In this document: positions 6,379 to 12,153 of the stretch, in pieces | How the letters are laid out: every line of letters starts with the position of its first letter | Numbering within the stretch: the first letter of the stretch is position 1 | NCBI GenBank assembly: GCA_937899365.1 | Contig: CALBPH010000135.1 | Location: 1-12,153, forward strand | Direction of reading: 5' to 3' | From: an uncultured Leptolyngbya sp. | GTDB taxonomy: Bacteria > Cyanobacteriota > Cyanobacteriia > Phormidesmidales > Phormidesmidaceae | Length of the DNA: 12,153 nucleotides | Notes under the pieces: model-generated | Told to the model about the DNA's origin: nothing | The model's database searches: none | Seen by the model: only the letters and a program-made list of their open reading frames with translations | Translations under genes and position numbers: made by a program

Positions 6379-7623
6379 CTAGTCGGGGGTGTCAATGATG
6401 TCGTGTAGCTGTTGCTCCATCTGCTTAAGCATGGTCACTATTGCTGGCAGAGTTTTTTGTTTTGTATCTTGGGCATCCAGGTTTCGCTGTGCCTGGGTTC
6501 TCAGCTCATCAATGCGCTGCTGCAGGTCGTGGGCAATACCCAGCGCTTCGCGACTAATGTTGTCAATTTGCTGCTGCTGGTAGAACTTTAGCGCGGCACC
6601 GCGAAGTATTTGCAGCGTGGCTTCTTCGCCGTGGTCTCCTGGCATGATGCGAAATCGCAGTAAAATGCGCTTCTGATTATAGATGCGCTCAATTTCAACT
6701 TGCTTGGGCTTGCGCACCGGTATCAATGAGAGACTCATGATGCGCATTAGCTCATTGATAGCCCCTTGGAAAAGCTGTGGAGAAATGTCTTCTACCACCG
6801 ACTGCACCACCCCATCTTTGCTCCATAGAATACGGCAGGTTGCGCTTTGCCGTTCCAAATAAAGCCTGCCAATGCCTTCCTGGGTGATGATGCGTTTTAG
6901 CAGTATCTGGGTGAGTTCTTTGGGGGTGAGTTCTTTGGGGTTAAAACTTGTTTCCTCCGCCTGTGACGTTGGCGGTTGCTCAGCGGCGGTTTCACTGGCT
7001 GTGTCACTGGTGGAGTCACCGACTGTAGAACTATCTGTCTCTGACGAGATCTGCTCTTCTAGCTCCATGGTTAAGGGGGGAGCATCTGGAGCCGATGGCA
7101 GGGGGATATTTTGGATTTCTGGCGTTTCTGGTGGTTGAGGTGCCGACTCTTTAGCTGGAGCTGTCGTCTTTTGGGTAATAACTACGGCATGGGGATCTTC
7201 GATAATCTCAGTTGGAGACTCGACCACTAGCGTAGGCAGCTCTTCAAATGAAGCCGGTTTTTTGGATGGTTTAGTCTGGGAAGGTTGGGAGGTTTGGCGG
7301 CTTTTGGCTGAATGACTTAAGAATTTTGAGAGAATCTCCCGATGCCAGTCGGATGCAATGGGCCGCGACACGATGGAGCAGTTAATGTATGACACTAGGC
7401 GTCTGACATAGTCCGATGCCGTACTATCATCGGGGTTAACCATGCCTAGATTTAAGCTGCTGCCCTCAATTGAAAGGGGCAAAACCTGATAGTACAGGCA
7501 GGCCTCAAAGGGCAAAATACCTTCTATCAGCAGAAACATTTGGTCTAAATCTGCCTTGATTTCAGTCTTTTGGAGACCAGACAATGGAGTGAATAAGGCA
7601 TTGTCTTCGGGGAAGATTGACAT
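6379..7623 (-). CDS. PilB/GspE N-domain-like protein without the ATPase domain
   Basis: A 414-residue protein in three parts. Residues about 20-105 resemble the GspE/MshE N-terminal domain: ILPFEACLYYQVLPL, then SLNLGMVNPDDSTASDYVRRLVSY. Residues about 110-230 are a Pro/Ser/Thr/Glu-rich, presumably disordered linker ending in a tandem PKELT pair (229-238). Residues about 236-345 resemble the N2 domain that precedes the motor of PilB-type ATPases: IGRLYLERQ, ILWSKDGVVQSVVEDISP, and IMPGDHGEEATLQILRG, which mirrors the PT-x-GE-x-x-x-x-RIL pattern. A helical, Gln-rich tail follows (355-410). There is no Walker A, Walker B or tetracysteine motif, so it should not hydrolyse ATP. A regulatory or adaptor role in type IV pilus or secretion machinery is an inference. 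It lies 121 bases downstream of a HetZ-related gene on the same strand and may share its transcript. Confidence 0.6.
   Translation of the reverse strand: MSIFPEDNALFTPLSGLQKTEIKADLDQMFLLIEGILPFEACLYYQVLPLSIEGSSLNLGMVNPDDSTASDYVRRLVSYINCSIVSRPIASDWHREILSKFLSHSAKSRQTSQPSQTKPSKKPASFEELPTLVVESPTEIIEDPHAVVITQKTTAPAKESAPQPPETPEIQNIPLPSAPDAPPLTMELEEQISSETDSSTVGDSTSDTASETAAEQPPTSQAEETSFNPKELTPKELTQILLKRIITQEGIGRLYLERQSATCRILWSKDGVVQSVVEDISPQLFQGAINELMRIMSLSLIPVRKPKQVEIERIYNQKRILLRFRIMPGDHGEEATLQILRGAALKFYQQQQIDNISREALGIAHDLQQRIDELRTQAQRNLDAQDTKQKTLPAIVTMLKQMEQQLHDIIDTPD
6910..6939 (-). repeat. perfect 15-bp tandem duplication in the PilB-like gene
   Basis: The unit GGTGAGTTCTTTGGG occurs twice back to back (6910-6924 and 6925-6939) without mismatch. 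It encodes the repeated pentapeptide PKELT at residues 229-238, where the linker meets the N2-like domain. The lack of divergence suggests a recent slippage duplication. Confidence 0.9.
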
Positions 7624-7710
7624 GGCAACTGCCTAGGAAGGAATAACGAAGGTCAAGGTACAGGCACAATGATGTGAATGGGAAAACCTGCCCATAGAGC
7701 ACCCATGCCC

Positions 7711-7726
7711 GTTGCCCGAAGACAAC
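7711..7726 (-). other. UUCG-capped hairpin between the HetZ-related and PilB-like genes
   Basis: Read on the minus strand, GTTGTC-TTCG-GGCAAC folds into a 6-bp stem (one G-U pair) capped by a UUCG tetraloop closed by C-G, the exceptionally stable cUUCGg arrangement. It lies 19 bases after the HetZ-related stop. No T run follows, so it is not an intrinsic terminator. It could protect or mark the 3' end of the upstream message. Confidence 0.5.
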
Positions 7727-7744
7727 CTTCAAGAGCCCAGTTCG

Positions 7745-8869
7745 CTAGGTTCGCAGGTTTTGAGCGGCTAGGTAAAGCTTAGCCCATTCACTCATGACTT
7801 GTTTAGATTTACACCCTAGCTTTTGTGCGATCGCATCGATATCAGTTCCCTGTTTTAATTCAGACAGTAGCTGCTGTTGAGAGGGTTCTAGCCCTTGCCA
7901 GTAGGCCTGCCATTGGGTAGACGTCAGCCCCAAGTCATGGTCTGTGAGCGTGGTTTTTAACCAGCTCAACACAAGTTCTGGCTGTTCTTTCAGGGTGAAA
8001 ATGCGAATCGCGTGGTAGCTGATTTTTTCTCGGAGTCGATAGACCTGATTGATCGACATGTCGAGCTTTTTAGCAATGCTGTCCTGGGTATAACCCTGTA
8101 GATGTAGTTCCAGCCATTGGGTGGCTGTCGTCCCTAAGGTTTCTTGTAAATAATCAATAAAGCTATCTTTAACTGACTGACGAGCCCGCTGAGTTTCCTC
8201 AAAGGACTGTTGTTGTTCGTAGGTGCCTACAGCTTGAAGATCAAACAGACTAATGGTGCTGTCGGTATCATCAGTGCCAATCTCTTCTGAGATCAGCTGA
8301 ATTAATTGAGCACCCGGTACTTGGGTCATACCACCCCGTTGAGAGCGCCGCAGGTAGTTGACAAAGCGATAGACAATCAGGGGCTGATTGCGAATTGGCC
8401 GTAGGCAGTATTCCTCGATAGTGGCCATGGTCAGCAGATTACGCAGCTGGGTACGCTTTGTAATCTTAGAAATCCAGCTCATCTGCTGTTGCAGATGGCG
8501 ATCGCTTTGCAGCATTTCCTGGATGATTTCTTGCAAAACATCCTTGACCTGGCGCTGACGATCGCGGCTCAAGGCAATCCATGTACGGATTTTGCTACGG
8601 ACTAAAAACAGCCCACCCAGCTTTCGCATTAGGGTTTGATAGGCGCGATCTGGAGGCAATCCCCAGTAGGTCTTATAAAAAATACGATATCGATAATCCA
8701 TGGCCTGGGTGGCAATGGATAAATCTTTACGAGAAAGCGCCTCAAATCGCTCGGTGTCTTCGCCGCAGAGCCACTGGGTAATCGCTGTATGGGTATCTTG
8801 GCTTTGATCAGGCAAATCAGACTCAAGCCGTTGCTGCCATTGATTGACGATTGTGGTTGCCACTGCCAT
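7745..8869 (-). CDS. HetZ-related putative DNA-binding regulator
   Basis: A 374-residue, all-helical protein. The central block MRKLGGLFLVRSKIRTW (81-97) and CLRPIRNQPLIVYRFVNYLRRSQRGGMTQVP (155-185) matches what I recall of cyanobacterial HetZ-related proteins. Residues about 247-287 form a sigma-70 region-4-like helix-turn-helix (GYTQDSIAKKLDMSINQVYRLREKI). A second, similar helix-turn-helix is at about 328-366 (LLSELKQGTDIDAIAQKLGCKSKQVMSEW). In heterocyst-forming species HetZ itself controls early differentiation. Related proteins also occur in species that form no heterocysts, where their role is not known to me, so heterocyst function should not be assumed here. The ATG at 8869 gives MAVATTIVNQW; no strong ribosome binding site is visible. 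The downstream neighbour is the PilB-like gene. Confidence 0.6.
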   Translation of the reverse strand: MAVATTIVNQWQQRLESDLPDQSQDTHTAITQWLCGEDTERFEALSRKDLSIATQAMDYRYRIFYKTYWGLPPDRAYQTLMRKLGGLFLVRSKIRTWIALSRDRQRQVKDVLQEIIQEMLQSDRHLQQQMSWISKITKRTQLRNLLTMATIEEYCLRPIRNQPLIVYRFVNYLRRSQRGGMTQVPGAQLIQLISEEIGTDDTDSTISLFDLQAVGTYEQQQSFEETQRARQSVKDSFIDYLQETLGTTATQWLELHLQGYTQDSIAKKLDMSINQVYRLREKISYHAIRIFTLKEQPELVLSWLKTTLTDHDLGLTSTQWQAYWQGLEPSQQQLLSELKQGTDIDAIAQKLGCKSKQVMSEWAKLYLAAQNLRT

Positions 8870-9120
8870 GGGTGCGCCTGCTGCTGATTAGATACTGCCC
8901 TTAGCGAAATGCCATGGGAAAGAATTGATGAATGATTTGCTCATTCTAGTGCACTCAATCCCTTGAATTATCCGGATATAGTTACTTTTCCCTATTTGCG
9001 TATTTTCCCTTAAGGGCGCTCATGGGTAAAGCCGTACAAAAAAGCTTAGAACTGACGGTAAAACTACCGATTCAATATGCTTCTTATCAGTACTACCAAA
9101 GCTAATTTATTCCGGAAAGA

Positions 9121-10146
9121 TTAATGGGGCGATTCTTGCAAGCCGTGACGCTGCTGATGCCATTGCCATGCGTGGCTAATGATGGTTTCAAGGTCGGCAT
9201 ATTGGGGAATCCATCCCAGGCGCTGACGGGCGTGGTCACTACTGCCAATCAGGCTGGGGGGGTCCCCAGGGCGACGCGCACACTCCACCGCCGGAATGGC
9301 ATGCCCCGTCACTTTTCGGGCTGTTTCAATCACTTCTTTAACGGTGAAGCCATTGCCATTCCCCAAATTGATAAAGGCGGTTTCGCCGCCGTCCACTAGG
9401 TACTGCACCCCTTTAACGTGGGCATCGGCAAGATCGGCCACGTGGATGTAGTCGCGAATGCAGGTGCCGTCATGGGTGGGGTAGTCGGTGCCATAAATAG
9501 AGATATGGTCCCGTTTCCCCAGGGCGGTTTGGAGCACCAATGGAATTAAATGCGTTTCAGGATTGTGATCTTCCCCTAGACGACCTTGGGGATCTGCGCC
9601 GGCCGCATTGAAATAGCGGAAGCATACGGACTGCAGTCCGTATGCTTTTTGGAAATCCTGGAGCATCATTTCCACCATCAGTTTGCTGCTGGCATAGGGA
9701 CTGATGGGGTTTTTGGGATGATCTTCTGGAATGGGGACGGTTTTGGGCGGGCCGTATATGGCGCAGGTAGACGAAAATACAAGCCGCTTAACCCCGGCTG
9801 CTTCCATAGCCTGTAGCAGATTGAGAGTGCCGTAGACGTTGTTGCGATAGTACTCAGCCGGAGCGGTTACCGACTCGCCTACGGCAATGTAGGCGGCAAA
9901 GTGCATCACCGCGGCAAAGTTGTATTGCTCAAAGAGCTGATCTAACAGGTTGCGATCGGCTGTGTTGCCTTTGATGAGTTTGGCGTTAAGGTGCTGCTGG
10001 ACCAGGTCCGGGTGACCGTATTCCAGGCTGTCCAAAATAACCACTTGGTAGCCCGCTTGCTCTAGGGCTAGTACGGCATGGGAGCCGATATATCCAGCCC
10101 CCCCCGTTACTAAAATCGATGGGGCTGACTTGCTTGGGTTAGTCAT
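9121..10146 (-). CDS. galE: UDP-glucose 4-epimerase
   Basis: A 341-residue short-chain dehydrogenase of normal GalE length. The NAD-binding motif GGAGYIGS is at 15-22, and SST (125-127) with the catalytic pair Y151 and K155 in SPYASSKLMVE form the active site. Further GalE markers are RYFNAAGADP (177-186), HLIPLV (199-204), DYPTHDGTCIRDYIHVADLADAH (221-243) and NLGNGNGFTV. It interconverts UDP-glucose and UDP-galactose in the cytoplasm, feeding galactolipid and polysaccharide synthesis; some homologues also act on UDP-GlcNAc. Codons 167-176, immediately before the conserved RYFN block, form a perfect 28-bp palindrome (9620-9647). The gene stands alone, with 236 bases separating it from proB and 251 from the HetZ-related gene. 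Confidence 0.96.
   Translation of the reverse strand: MTNPSKSAPSILVTGGAGYIGSHAVLALEQAGYQVVILDSLEYGHPDLVQQHLNAKLIKGNTADRNLLDQLFEQYNFAAVMHFAAYIAVGESVTAPAEYYRNNVYGTLNLLQAMEAAGVKRLVFSSTCAIYGPPKTVPIPEDHPKNPISPYASSKLMVEMMLQDFQKAYGLQSVCFRYFNAAGADPQGRLGEDHNPETHLIPLVLQTALGKRDHISIYGTDYPTHDGTCIRDYIHVADLADAHVKGVQYLVDGGETAFINLGNGNGFTVKEVIETARKVTGHAIPAVECARRPGDPPSLIGSSDHARQRLGWIPQYADLETIISHAWQWHQQRHGLQESPH
9620..9647. repeat. perfect 28-bp palindrome inside galE, terminator-like on the plus strand
   Basis: The arm AAGCATACGGACTG (9620-9633) is followed directly by its exact reverse complement (9634-9647), centred on CTGCAG. As RNA it would form a 12-bp stem with a TGCA loop. On the plus strand it is followed by TTT, giving a TTTTT run (9646-9650), so it has the form of an intrinsic terminator antisense to galE. 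On the galE strand no T run follows. Both strands translate through it as AYGLQSVCF. Confidence 0.9.
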
Positions 10147-10227
10147 AGGGAGAATTGGTAAAAGTAAGGAGTTATGTTGTTAATAAAACGGCGTTGCTGA
10201 TCTTTGAGATGGTGTCATGGGGCATAT

Positions 10228-10244
10228 CTGAGCGCTCGGCTCAG
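10228..10244 (-). other. GC-rich hairpin in the galE-proB intergenic region
   Basis: CTGAGC (10228-10233) and GCTCAG (10239-10244) form a 6-bp stem with a 5-base loop, about 80 bases upstream of the galE start and 140 bases beyond the proB stop. There is no T run on the minus strand, so a terminator call is not supported. The rest of this 236-base gap shows only the small tandem repeat at 10335-10354. Confidence 0.3.
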
Positions 10245-10334
10245 TCTCTAAATCAGTCACGCCATAAAAATAGCCATACGGTCCCCAGGGGAATGATAGG
10301 CCTACTGTCAGTGTTGGAAGCCCTGTGAGGACTC

Positions 10335-10354
10335 AGTTAATAGGAGTTAATAGG
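10335..10354. repeat. tandem 10-bp repeat downstream of proB
   Basis: AGTTAATAGG occurs twice without a gap and without mismatch. It lies in the gap between the proB stop and the galE start. No function is apparent. Confidence 0.7.
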
Positions 10355-10382
10355 ACTAATTGTTCTCTGCCATAGGTTTCAT

Positions 10383-11546
10383 TTAAAGAACTGGGGCGTC
10401 AGGATTTAGCACTAAGTTATCTCGATGGACAACGGTATCGGCACCGTCATAGCCCAAGATCATGGAAATTTCACTAGAACGACGTCCGCGAATCTGCTGA
10501 AGTTCATGGTGATTATAGTTAACGAGACCACGGGCAATTTCTTGGCCGTTGCGATCGCACATTACCACCGCATCCTGTGCTTGAAAGTCCCCCTCAATTG
10601 CTGCAATGCCAGCAGACAGCAAAGACTTCCCACCCTGGCCAATGGCACGGGCCGCTCCAGGGTCTAAATATAGTCGGCCATTAGGTTTTAACCCATTGGC
10701 AATCCAACGTTTGCGAGCATTATTCGGTTTGGGCTGGGGGGCAAATTGAGTTCCTAAGGGGGCACCCGCCAAAATCTTGAGAATGTTATCCGGCGACTGA
10801 CCGTTGGTGATGGCCATGCGAATGCCTGAGCTGGTGGCAATACGGGCCGCTTCTAGCTTGGTGATCATGCCACCCGTGCCCCAGGCCGAGCCACGATCGC
10901 CCACATCAATGTTTAGATCTTCTAGATGTTGCACCCAGGTGATCGGTTTTGCATCTGGATTGGCCCGAGGATCGGCGGAGTAAAGCCGGTCTACATCGGT
11001 GAGTAAAAATAGCCAGTCGGCCCCCACCAGACTGGCCACCAGGGCCGAAAGCGTATCATTATCCCCAAATTTAAGCTCATCGACGGCAACGGTGTCATTT
11101 TCATTAACGATGGGAATAACGTTGAGCTTAAAGAGCTGTCGAAAGGTGCGATAGCTATTTACATAGCGCGAACGCTGCATCAAATCGCTCCGGGTGAGCA
11201 GAACCTGGGCAATGGGCTGCTCTAACACAGTAAACAGGTCGTCGTATACCCGCATCAGTCGCCCTTGGCCAACGGCGGCCACCGCCTGTTTTTGCTCAAT
11301 GGCCTTGGGCCGTTCGCTGAGACCCAGTCGGGCACAGGCCACCCCCACCGCGCCAGAGGACACCAAAATTACCCGATGGCCCTGTCGCCGCAGCTGACTG
11401 AGGGTTTCTACCAGACGGGCCAGCACCGATAGGGCCAGCTGGTTATCGGTGCTGGTCAGGCTAGACGTACCGATTTTGACCACAATGGTCTGAGCGTTGG
11501 CCGTTTCGAGCTGGTTTGTCTGATTAAGGGCCGGTGATGCAGTCAC
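10383..11546 (-). CDS. proB: Glutamate 5-kinase
   Basis: A 387-residue enzyme catalysing ATP-dependent phosphorylation of glutamate, the first and usually feedback-inhibited step of proline biosynthesis in the cytoplasm. The amino-acid kinase domain has VVKIGTSSLT (22-31), LVSSGAVGVA (61-70), IPIVNENDTVAVDE (144-157), FGDNDTLSALVA (160-171), LTDVDRLY (182-189) and GTGGMITKLEAA (223-234). Residues about 280-370 form the C-terminal PUA domain (ARAIGQGGKSLLSAGI, EIARGLVNYNH), as in full-length ProB. The start is GTG 11546: a TAA lies in frame nine bases upstream and there is no nearby ATG. About 18 residues precede the conserved core, and no Shine-Dalgarno sequence is apparent. A terminator-like hairpin ends 25 bases before the start codon, so expression may depend on readthrough or on a very short leader. 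Confidence 0.96.
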   Translation of the reverse strand: MTASPALNQTNQLETANAQTIVVKIGTSSLTSTDNQLALSVLARLVETLSQLRRQGHRVILVSSGAVGVACARLGLSERPKAIEQKQAVAAVGQGRLMRVYDDLFTVLEQPIAQVLLTRSDLMQRSRYVNSYRTFRQLFKLNVIPIVNENDTVAVDELKFGDNDTLSALVASLVGADWLFLLTDVDRLYSADPRANPDAKPITWVQHLEDLNIDVGDRGSAWGTGGMITKLEAARIATSSGIRMAITNGQSPDNILKILAGAPLGTQFAPQPKPNNARKRWIANGLKPNGRLYLDPGAARAIGQGGKSLLSAGIAAIEGDFQAQDAVVMCDRNGQEIARGLVNYNHHELQQIRGRRSSEISMILGYDGADTVVHRDNLVLNPDAPVL

Positions 11547-11570
11547 GAAAATTTATCAGGGGAGGGGGTC

Positions 11571-11605
11571 AAAAATAAAGAAGGGGTACAGCCAAGGCTG
11601 CCCCC
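11571..11605 (-). terminator. Rho-independent terminator between yqeG and proB (possible proB attenuator)
   Basis: On the minus strand GGGGCAGC pairs with GCTG-TA-CCCC (two-base bulge, CTTG loop; 11583-11604), followed by TTCTTTATTTTT (11582-11571). This is a classic intrinsic terminator arrangement for transcripts from the yqeG side. It ends about 25 bases from the proB start, leaving little room for a separate downstream promoter. Confidence 0.65.
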
Positions 11606-11727
11606 ATCTCAAATAGTCGCGCGCGTTTATTCGTCAGGATCTTTATAAAAGGCGATCCGATTCAATACAATTATCGTCGCAATAAAATCATGCCAACCCC
11701 GGGGGGCGTAATCTTTTTTATAGATTT

Positions 11728-12153
11728 TTAGCCCTCTAGGTCTCGGGTCGTCAAAACCACCCCCAGACGTTTTGATATCCAAATTTCAGCATTACGAAGG
11801 CATTGCTTAGGGGAACTGGCCGCCACTGGGTCTACCATAGGCTCCACTAGAACCGTAAATAGGCCCAGGCGATTTCCCCCTATAACATCGGTAATCATCC
11901 GTTCGCCCACCATGGCAATTTCATGGTGGGGGAGTTTCATAAGTGCCACTGCTTCACGTAGTTTTTTCCGCGATGGTTTACCGGCCGCAATGTAGTAGGA
12001 CGATACCCCCAGTGTGTTAGCAATTCGACTGATGCGGCTGTGGCTGAGGTTGTTACTGACGAGCACCACTGGGATGAGGGTTTGAATATGCTGTAGCCAT
12101 TGGCACACGTCCTCTAGGGGATGAATTAGCTTAAACGACACAAGGCTTTCATC
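11728..12153 (-). CDS. yqeG: YqeG-family HAD IIIA phosphatase, 5' end outside window
   Basis: The last 141 codons of a HAD-superfamily phosphatase; family members are usually about 170-190 residues, so about 30-50 residues are missing. The visible frame begins inside motif I as DESLV, matching the second Asp onward of DxDET/SLV, so the GTG at 12141 is an internal valine and not the start. Motif II is VVLVSNNLSHSR, the motif III lysine lies in AAGKPSRKKLREA, and motif IV reads AMVGERMITDVIGGNRLGLFTVLVEPMVDP. Motif IV usually has GD where this protein has GE, a conservative but notable change. YqeG-type proteins hydrolyse small phosphorylated substrates that are not well defined. As far as I recall, cyanobacterial genomes often place this gene upstream of proB. 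It ends in TAA 181 bases before proB, with a terminator between them. Confidence 0.88.
   Translation of the reverse strand, partial: DESLVSFKLIHPLEDVCQWLQHIQTLIPVVLVSNNLSHSRISRIANTLGVSSYYIAAGKPSRKKLREAVALMKLPHHEIAMVGERMITDVIGGNRLGLFTVLVEPMVDPVAASSPKQCLRNAEIWISKRLGVVLTTRDLEG

Noticed and set aside
9056..9069. Small hairpin CGGTA-AAAC-TACCG downstream of galE as a terminator
   Set aside because: The stem is only 5 bp and the nearest T run on the galE strand is more than ten bases beyond it, so it does not form a proper intrinsic terminator.
9586..9816. Plus-strand open frame opposite galE
   Set aside because: It shares the peptide AYGLQSVCF with GalE only because the 28-bp palindrome reads the same on both strands; the rest has no protein-like features and galE is clearly real.
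11637..11727. Possible small minus-strand peptide containing WHDFIATIIVLNRIAFY between yqeG and proB
   Set aside because: The frame stays open into the end of yqeG but has no ATG or GTG with a ribosome binding site; only a TTG inside yqeG could start it. I recognise no family.
12139..12141. GTG at 12141 as the start of the YqeG-like gene
   Set aside because: The frame stays open to the window edge and the codons before it encode DESL, part of the HAD motif I, so the codon is internal.

Overview
The window comes from a cyanobacterial chromosome. The best evidence is a PAM68-type photosystem II assembly protein next to rpsO, a HetZ-related regulator, a PilB-derived protein, and five copies of the HIP1 octamer GCGATCGC (557, 1266, 7827, 8498, 10551). 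GC content looks moderate. A Leptolyngbya-like or other Synechococcales-grade cyanobacterium would fit, but the sequence alone does not settle the genus. I see no tRNA, rRNA, CRISPR array, insertion sequence or prophage gene.

Left end (1-2606, minus strand): a tightly overlapping operon, read right to left, encodes a WbpA-type UDP-GlcNAc 6-dehydrogenase, a WbpB-type Gfo/Idh/MocA 3-dehydrogenase and the start of a WbpD-type N-acetyltransferase that runs off the edge. Together they make a nucleotide-activated 2,3-diacetamido-uronic acid for surface polysaccharide. The WbpE-type aminotransferase needed between WbpB and WbpD is not in view. Next on the minus strand (2753-4819) is a large, probably exported glycosyl-hydrolase-like protein of the GHL10 (DUF187) family. 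A gene-poor stretch of about 0.7 kb (4820-5514) follows, with several inverted repeats and the divergent promoters.

Centre (5515-6345, plus strand): rpsO is followed by a PAM68 gene whose reading frame carries a TAA at codon 18. The reading on both sides of that stop still looks like one PAM68 protein, so this is a recent nonsense mutation, a sequencing error, or a gene now translated from an internal start. Facing it on the minus strand (6379-8869) are a HetZ-related helix-turn-helix protein and, downstream of it, a protein resembling the N-terminal domains of PilB/GspE but lacking the ATPase motor. This pair is the least understood part of the window.

Right end (9121-12153, minus strand): galE (UDP-glucose 4-epimerase), proB (glutamate 5-kinase, first step of proline synthesis) and the 3' part of a YqeG-family HAD phosphatase. 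A terminator-like hairpin lies just upstream of proB, and galE contains a perfect 28-bp palindrome followed by a T run on the plus strand. Most of the window is housekeeping or envelope metabolism. The second-look items are the interrupted PAM68 gene, the palindrome, the motorless PilB-like protein beside the HetZ-related gene, and the hairpins in leaders.
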